Source: Candidatus Babelota bacterium (GTDB taxonomy: Bacteria; JAGOBX01). Taken from it: 10,942 bases of DNA. Below the pieces are notes generated by a model that saw only the letters and a list, made by a program, of their open reading frames with translations, did not search any database and was not told the origin of the DNA. A program made the position numbers and the translations under genes. Every line of letters starts with the position of its first letter. Positions within the stretch are counted from its first letter, which is position 1. The stretch covers positions 1-10,942 of the forward strand of contig JAGOBX010000076.1 in NCBI GenBank assembly GCA_017999075.1, given 5' to 3'. Positions 6,361 through 10,942 of this stretch are shown one piece after another.

Positions 6361-7821
6361 TTATTTGTAATGAATTAAATTAAATCCGCAGTCTTTTATC
6401 CAGCATAAATTTCTATCCTGCTGTGAATAACAATTCATATCGGTTTTTGTGTCAGTTCCGGTCCAGATTGCGCCAACATATAATTCCGCCCAGAAGTTTG
6501 CAAGTTTTTCTGCGTTGTAAATTTCCCAGTCCCGCAATGGTTTATAAATGTTAAAAAATAATTGTGCTATATCTTTGGAATGCCAGCCGTTTTTATCTAA
6601 AATCCTGGAAATTCCCTGTAAAAATACAGGTTTGAATAAATTATCATTAGGATTATTAAGAGCAAACGCATAACATGGAGGCATTTTTGAAGCTATGTCA
6701 GCTATATTAAAATCAGGATTATTTTTTTCAGAATAATATTTTGAATCAAATGTTTTATGAAAATTGTATAATACGGATTTTTTATAATCTGCAACAACTT
6801 TTTTCCAGCCGTCTGATGAATCGGGAATTCTTGTATCTGAATTTTTAGCGTATTCTGCAGTATAATCAAAATGTTTATTGTCGTATCTGCGCCGCATATT
6901 AAACATATCATTAAGCCCTATAGTAAAATTCATATTTTTCCAATGTCTTGGGATGCAGGTGCCGATTGGAGTTGATTGTGCTAATTGTTCCCCAACCTTC
7001 CAGCGCATGACTTTATGTTTTTGATAAGTTGAGAATGGAATGCGTATATCCCTCGCATAAATAGGATCAGAATATAAAGTTAAATCAAGAGAAACTCCTT
7101 CCTGTCCATCACCGTAAATACCTTTTCCGATATGACCTACAGGAATATCAGAGTATACTACAGGAATTATTTTTTGTCCGGAAGCGCGTATTTTATCACA
7201 TTCTTTTATAACTTTATGAGTCAGGAACTGAAGCAACCGTCCTGCGCCGCTGAACCCTTTTCCCGCATATTCAGGTATTTCTCCTCCTGTCCTGTTTTTT
7301 CTGTTTTGATATTGTTTTTTTACCGTATCTTCTAACACTCCTATTTCTTCGAGCAGATAATGTTCTTTATCAAACGGCCAAATAGAAGTGAAATGATATC
7401 CCTGACCAGTCATAGTTATTAATAAATCTATTCCGTAGCTGTCAAAAATTTTTTTTATTGTTTGATAAACAGGTTCGATTTTTTGAAATACTTTTTCAGG
7501 TCTTGAATGGGTTTCTCCCGGAAAAGTAGTATTGAAATATTCAATATCAAGCGCCAGCATAGTACCGTCTTCCCGCCATAATGAAGCAAATATATCAAGT
7601 CCTTTTTCTTTAGTCATTTCAAACAGATGTTCTGTTTTTTTTCCTGACCTGAATCCTTTTTTGTTTCCTCTCCATATTTCAGATTCTCCGAAACCAACGC
7701 AATATTTTGAACCGTTTATTCTTTTTCCGTTTTTCGAACCGTAATAAAAATCGAGTATCCTGTCAATTATCTGCGGCTGATTGTAATACTCAACATTATT
7801 TTTAATTTTACAATTTGACAT
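6361..7821 (-). CDS. Archaeo-eukaryotic primase (AEP)-like protein with PriL-like Fe-S C-terminal region
   Basis: A 486-residue protein, probably a template-dependent primase or primase-polymerase. AEP motif I is LALDIEYF (metal residues Asp92 and Glu94, a DxE as in human PrimPol). Motif II is TGQGYHFT with His143, like the SGxRGxH of PriS. Motif III is SLDL with Asp246, followed by IRIPFSTYQKHK (259-270), matching the R-x-P-x-S-x-H/x-K nucleotide-binding stretch after motif III in PriS. The C-terminal part begins MPPCYAFAL (Cys383), continues with a helical region (about 398-450), and ends with Cys464, Cys473 and Cys478. The order resembles the primase large-subunit C-terminal domain (PPC..., C, C, C), which binds a 4Fe-4S cluster. 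There is no helicase, signal peptide or membrane segment. The ATG at 7821 is preceded by AAGG at about 12 bases, a weak ribosome site. It lies 47 bases after cdaR and 31 before cstA. The AEP assignment is confident, the Fe-S domain is inference, and the cellular role is unknown. Confidence 0.78.
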   Translation of the reverse strand: MSNCKIKNNVEYYNQPQIIDRILDFYYGSKNGKRINGSKYCVGFGESEIWRGNKKGFRSGKKTEHLFEMTKEKGLDIFASLWREDGTMLALDIEYFNTTFPGETHSRPEKVFQKIEPVYQTIKKIFDSYGIDLLITMTGQGYHFTSIWPFDKEHYLLEEIGVLEDTVKKQYQNRKNRTGGEIPEYAGKGFSGAGRLLQFLTHKVIKECDKIRASGQKIIPVVYSDIPVGHIGKGIYGDGQEGVSLDLTLYSDPIYARDIRIPFSTYQKHKVMRWKVGEQLAQSTPIGTCIPRHWKNMNFTIGLNDMFNMRRRYDNKHFDYTAEYAKNSDTRIPDSSDGWKKVVADYKKSVLYNFHKTFDSKYYSEKNNPDFNIADIASKMPPCYAFALNNPNDNLFKPVFLQGISRILDKNGWHSKDIAQLFFNIYKPLRDWEIYNAEKLANFWAELYVGAIWTGTDTKTDMNCYSQQDRNLCWIKDCGFNLIHYK

Positions 7822-7868
7822 AATAAAGTATCGCCTTATGTTTTTAGTAAAAAAATATTTAGATAAAA

Positions 7869-8777
7869 CTAATTTGTTTCCAATATATTTATGACGTTAG
7901 GATGAACTGAAATAATTTCAATATTGTCAGGCAAATCAAATACAGGTTTAGCTTTTCCGTTAAATGCATTTTTGATATATATTTTTCCGTGCAGATTATC
8001 GGAACCGATACTGTCAATCATGTTTTTAGGCCCTTTTATAATAACTGATACAAGTTCTGGAGAAATATTGACTTTTTTTGTGTTGTCGCTGATAACTTCT
8101 AATCGTATATTCTGCAATTTTTTTTCTATTCTTTTCTCTGTGATTTTTATGTTCACCAATAATTTCGAATTATCATTTATATGGATTGCGTTATCATGAA
8201 TGTTTATTTGAGTTTCTAATATTACTGATTTTGCAAGTCCATTAATATTAATGATTTCTGTTTTTATTTCAGACATTGATTTCAATAATGTTTCAGGTCC
8301 TTTTACAATAATGTGAGATGGGGTTACAGTAGTTTTTTCAATCTCAAAATTTTCAGAAGGTTCGCCGGAAAGTTCTGGAACAACCAAAACTTTTTTTTCG
8401 GTTTTTTTATCTATTGTAACGGTTATTTCATCAGGAATAATTTCAACAAGTTTAAAACCTTCAGGCAAATTGATTCCTGTGGCGAAAATTTTAATTTTAT
8501 TCTGTCCTTGAGTTACATTATTTAAATTTACCGGAATTTCAATGTTTGATATAGAATTGTTTAAAATATTTTTTGGGCCATGTAAAACTATTTTCACTGA
8601 AGATAAGTTATCTGAAGCATTTATTAAGGCTAAATTCTTAGGCAGGTTCTGATATTTTAATTTTGCCATATAGTCATATTGAACAGATTTTTGGCTGACA
8701 ACGTAAAACCATAATAAAAACGCTATTAGTACGGCTAAAAGTTTCAGATGCCAATTTTCAAAAATATTGAATTTCAA
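7869..8777 (-). CDS. cdaR: CdaR/YbbR-domain protein, regulator of diadenylate cyclase CdaA
   Basis: A 302-residue membrane-anchored protein with one N-terminal transmembrane helix (about 12-28, preceded by the NWHLKLLA sequence typical of YbbR proteins) and three YbbR repeats at roughly 34-123, 126-212 and 219-301. Each repeat carries the V-x-(I/V)-x-G-P-(K/E) strand-turn: HGPKN at 67, KGPET at 159 and KGPKN at 248. CdaR homologues bind CdaA through the membrane and modulate cyclic di-AMP synthesis. The repeats should lie outside the cytoplasm. The start is TTG at 8777, chosen because AAAGGAG lies 6 bases upstream and the N-terminus then matches the family. It follows cdaA by 29 bases, forming the usual cdaA-cdaR pair. 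The customary next gene, glmM, is absent and the primase-like gene is next. Confidence 0.9.
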   Translation of the reverse strand: MKFNIFENWHLKLLAVLIAFLLWFYVVSQKSVQYDYMAKLKYQNLPKNLALINASDNLSSVKIVLHGPKNILNNSISNIEIPVNLNNVTQGQNKIKIFATGINLPEGFKLVEIIPDEITVTIDKKTEKKVLVVPELSGEPSENFEIEKTTVTPSHIIVKGPETLLKSMSEIKTEIININGLAKSVILETQINIHDNAIHINDNSKLLVNIKITEKRIEKKLQNIRLEVISDNTKKVNISPELVSVIIKGPKNMIDSIGSDNLHGKIYIKNAFNGKAKPVFDLPDNIEIISVHPNVINILETN

Positions 8778-8783
8778 AGCCTG

Positions 8784-8790
8784 CTCCTTT
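8784..8790 (-). promoter_or_regulatory. Strong ribosome binding site deciding the TTG start of cdaR
   Basis: On the - strand AAAGGAG lies 6 bases before the TTG at 8777. It supports the TTG start over later in-frame codons, because only this start keeps the full N-terminal helix. Confidence 0.85.
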
Positions 8791-8806
8791 GTTTCAAAAT
8801 ATTAGG

Positions 8807-9562
8807 TTAACTAATATGGGTTGTCATTAACTCTTGTAAAAAATCTTCAGAAATATTGCTTACAAGTTTTCCTTTTATTGCTACAGATATGTTACCGGTT
8901 TCTTCGGAAACAATTATTACGAACGAGTCTGTTTCTTCGGCAATACCTAATCCTGCTCTGTGCCTTGTGCCGAAAGTTTTTTTCAATCCTGTATTATCTG
9001 AAAGGGGAAGAATACATCCTGCCGCAAGAATTTTATTGGAACTGATTATTACCGCGCCATCGTGTAAAGCGGTATTTTTGAAAAATATAGTGGATAACAA
9101 TTCTATTGAAATATCTGAATTAAGTTCAACACCTGTTTTTGCGTACTCTTTTAATGAAATAGAATTTTCAATTACTATTAATGCGCCTGTTTTCAGTTTT
9201 GACAGCCTAACAGCAGTTTTAAGAAGTATTTCTTTTGCATTGCCGCTTATATCAGCGTGAAAAAATTTCTGCCACATTTCATTGTTTCCTATTCTAGCTA
9301 AAGCTTTTCTTATTTCTGCCTGAAATAATATTATGAATGTGAGAACCCATATTGATGCGAAATTAGTTAATAACCAGGCTATTGTGCGTAATTGAAATTT
9401 TTCTGCTACTAATGAAAAAATTAGTATTACACCAAGACCGAATAATACCTGAACCGCATAAGTACCGCGTATAAAAATAAATACTTTATACAGTACATAC
9501 GATATAATCAATATGTCAATTATATCGTTTAAATTAGGCATTATAGCCAGTAAATAATTCAT
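8807..9562 (-). CDS. cdaA: Diadenylate cyclase CdaA (DisA_N/DAC domain), membrane-bound
   Basis: A 251-residue enzyme that condenses two ATP into cyclic di-AMP at the inner membrane. Three transmembrane helices occupy about 13-31, 36-53 and 60-80, followed by the family junction FQAEIRKALARIG (80-92) and the DAC domain (about 104-245). Catalytic marks are intact: LHDGA at 166-170 (Asp168, metal and ribose contacts) and GTRHRAG at 198-204 (the RHR motif for ATP phosphate binding). GALIVIE (126-132) and VSEETGNIS (218-226) also match the family. The length is normal. The ATG lies 2 bases after the folP TAG stop with no Shine-Dalgarno, so translation probably restarts after folP termination. A second ATG at residue 8 is possible. 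The cdaR gene follows 29 bases downstream. Expected effects (turgor, potassium, cell wall) are family knowledge, not visible here. Confidence 0.96.
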   Translation of the reverse strand: MNYLLAIMPNLNDIIDILIISYVLYKVFIFIRGTYAVQVLFGLGVILIFSLVAEKFQLRTIAWLLTNFASIWVLTFIILFQAEIRKALARIGNNEMWQKFFHADISGNAKEILLKTAVRLSKLKTGALIVIENSISLKEYAKTGVELNSDISIELLSTIFFKNTALHDGAVIISSNKILAAGCILPLSDNTGLKKTFGTRHRAGLGIAEETDSFVIIVSEETGNISVAIKGKLVSNISEDFLQELMTTHIS

Positions 9563-9564
9563 AA

Positions 9565-10779
9565 CTAATTTTTAATTATAATTTCAGAAATTTTTTTTGT
9601 TAATTCTAAAGAAATTTTGTTTTCTTTAATATTATGAACTCTGAATATTGATGCTCCGTTTTTAAAGGCAAAAGAATTCGCTGTTGCTGTAGCCGTAATT
9701 CTTTTATCAATTTCTAAATTTAAAATTTTTCCTAAAAATGATTTATTGCTTAAACCTATTAAAATTCCAGTTCCGAATAATGACAGTTCATTCAGTCTTG
9801 CCAGAATTTCAAGATTGTGTTCAGGTGTTTTTCCGAAACCTATGCCCGGATCTATGATTATTGAATCTTTTGAAACGCCGCTGTTAACAGCAGTTTCGAC
9901 AGCTCGGCCGAGAAAATCTATTATATCATTCATAAGATTATTATAAACCGGGTTTATCTGCATTGTTTCAGGTATTCCTTTAATATGCATAAGCACTAAT
10001 CCTGCATTGTATTCGCGTGCGAGCTGAACAAAACGCGGTTCTTTTGTCAATCCTGAAATATCATTTATTATATCTGCTCCTTCATTTAATGCAGCATATA
10101 CAACATTATATTTTGTGCTGTCTATTGATAACGCAGTGTCCGGAAATTTTTTTTTTAATTCTTTTATTGCAGGAATTACCCTGTTTATTTCTTCATTTTC
10201 ATCAACAGGAATGGATCCTGGTCTCGCTGATTCTCCTCCTATATCCAGCATTTCAGCCCCGTCTCTTATTTCCTGTTCGGCAAATTTTAATACGGCATCT
10301 GTGTTATTATAAAATTTTCCGCCGTCATAGAATGAATCTGGAGTTATATTGATTATGGACATAAGGTGATAGTTGTTTTTTGAACAGTTGAAATTGAAAT
10401 TTTTAAATCTCCAGTATTTTTCTCTTTTACTTATTAATTGCACTAATTGTTTTGCAAGCAAGTCAAGACCGAATTGCTGGAGCATTATTTTTTTTATTAA
10501 AATGTTTAACTGCTTTAAGCTGGCAATAATTAAGACAGTTCCTGTTTTAGTTATGTCTTCGGATACAATAAAATCTTTTGGAATAGCAAGATCGCCGCCG
10601 AGAGATAATAATTCCTGTTTCATTATTAATGCGGCAGGAACTCTGATTTCTCTGACTTCTATGCTGTACCCGCTGATTTTGTTTTTCATAATATTTATTC
10701 CTGCAGGATCAACCTCCAGAGAATATAAATATTTTATTATGTTTTCTTCTGAATTAAATTTTATAATTTTACTTATCAT
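9565..10779 (-). CDS. folP: Dihydropteroate synthase, long form with N-terminal extension
   Basis: Condenses 6-hydroxymethyl-7,8-dihydropterin diphosphate with p-aminobenzoate to 7,8-dihydropteroate (folate synthesis, cytoplasm). At 404 residues it is about 120-130 longer than E. coli FolP. Residues 1-130 form an extra domain with the [19 protein letters not shown] block (45-63), which recurs in other long-form bacterial synthases and has no assigned function that I know. The TIM barrel follows: [14 protein letters not shown] (141-154), [10 protein letters not shown] (179-188), SID (218-220), NDISG (239-243), DPGIGFGKT (310-318), SNKSFLG (344-350) and FRVHNI (379-384). Two positions differ from the commonest form: SNK for SRK and RVHN for RVHD. 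The ATG overlaps the folE stop (ATGA) and has no strong ribosome site, suggesting coupled translation. The folate assignment is firm; corrinoid methyltransferases share the fold but not this motif set. Confidence 0.96.
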   Translation of the reverse strand: MISKIIKFNSEENIIKYLYSLEVDPAGINIMKNKISGYSIEVREIRVPAALIMKQELLSLGGDLAIPKDFIVSEDITKTGTVLIIASLKQLNILIKKIMLQQFGLDLLAKQLVQLISKREKYWRFKNFNFNCSKNNYHLMSIINITPDSFYDGGKFYNNTDAVLKFAEQEIRDGAEMLDIGGESARPGSIPVDENEEINRVIPAIKELKKKFPDTALSIDSTKYNVVYAALNEGADIINDISGLTKEPRFVQLAREYNAGLVLMHIKGIPETMQINPVYNNLMNDIIDFLGRAVETAVNSGVSKDSIIIDPGIGFGKTPEHNLEILARLNELSLFGTGILIGLSNKSFLGKILNLEIDKRITATATANSFAFKNGASIFRVHNIKENKISLELTKKISEIIIKN

Positions 10780-10942
10780 ATTTTTTTTCTTAATAGTTCA
10801 AGAGCTTCCGTTCTTGTTCTTGAATCGGATCTGAATACTCCCCGCAGCGCTGAAGTGGCGGTGATAGTTCCGGGTTTTTTTATGCCTCTTATTGTCATGC
10901 ATAAATGTTCTGCTTCTATGATAACTAAAACACCTTTTGGTT
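10776..10942 (-). CDS. folE: GTP cyclohydrolase I, C-terminal 54 residues (gene continues past the window)
   Basis: The last 54 codons of GTP cyclohydrolase I, which converts GTP to 7,8-dihydroneopterin triphosphate at the start of pterin/folate synthesis. The visible part begins [20 protein letters not shown], matching the FolE block that carries the last zinc ligand (Cys in EHLCM, equivalent to Cys181 of E. coli), followed by the [16 protein letters not shown] stretch and an end at the usual family position. The 5' part, with the other zinc ligands (Cys and His), lies beyond 10942. The TGA stop overlaps the folP ATG by 4 bases, making a folE-folP operon. Confidence 0.95.
   Translation of the reverse strand, partial: PKGVLVIIEAEHLCMTIRGIKKPGTITATSALRGVFRSDSRTRTEALELLRKKI

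Noticed and set aside
6361-7821. Primase-like gene as part of a CRISPR-linked or phage defence system
   Set aside because: No repeats, Cas genes, helicase, nuclease, integrase or phage genes are visible in the flanking sequence. The neighbours are folate, cyclic di-AMP and transport genes.
8856-9260. 134-codon open frame on the + strand opposite cdaA
   Set aside because: It is antisense to a gene with intact catalytic motifs, resembles no family, and is explained as a shadow of the cdaA reading frame.
10373-10834. 153-codon open frame on the + strand opposite folP/folE
   Set aside because: It runs antisense across the folE-folP junction, both of which are clear genes, and has low-complexity Phe/Leu/Ile composition typical of a shadow frame.

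Overview
The window is AT-rich chromosomal DNA (about 30% G+C by eye, not computed) from a bacterium with an outer membrane. One product has a signal peptide, beta-strand-rich body and C-terminal Phe typical of outer-membrane barrels, while the others are ordinary bacterial housekeeping genes. The phylum cannot be fixed from the sequence. A low-G+C, probably anaerobic lineage would fit, but that is inference. No tRNA, rRNA, CRISPR array, insertion sequence or prophage gene was seen, and no gene-free stretch exceeds about 90 bases.

The layout is two convergent blocks. Positions 1-3811 (+ strand) hold a 5'-truncated type I phosphodiesterase/nucleotide pyrophosphatase-like protein, a sulfatase-fold protein with Thr at the nucleophile position, and a membrane-anchored GT4-like glycosyltransferase. 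Together they look like part of a surface-glycan or lipid-modification locus. A strong 15-bp hairpin at 3822-3863 separates them from the other block and should terminate transcription from both sides.

Positions 3873-10942 (- strand), read in the direction of transcription, hold folE (3' end only), folP (long form), cdaA, cdaR, a primase-like gene, a short cstA-type transporter and a porin-like outer-membrane protein. folE/folP overlap by 4 bases and folP/cdaA are 2 bases apart, so folate (pterin) synthesis and cyclic di-AMP synthesis look co-transcribed and translationally coupled. cdaR follows with a TTG start behind a strong ribosome binding site. glmM, the frequent third member of cdaA-cdaR operons, is absent. 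The next gene is instead a 486-residue protein with archaeo-eukaryotic primase (AEP) catalytic motifs and a Cys-bearing C-terminal region resembling the iron-sulfur domain of the primase large subunit.

The most noteworthy item is this stand-alone primase-like gene (6361-7821): apparently a PriS-like catalytic part fused to a PriL-CTD-like part in a bacterial housekeeping neighbourhood, with no helicase, CRISPR or phage genes nearby. The second is the Thr-nucleophile sulfatase-fold enzyme, with a long insertion between its metal motifs.
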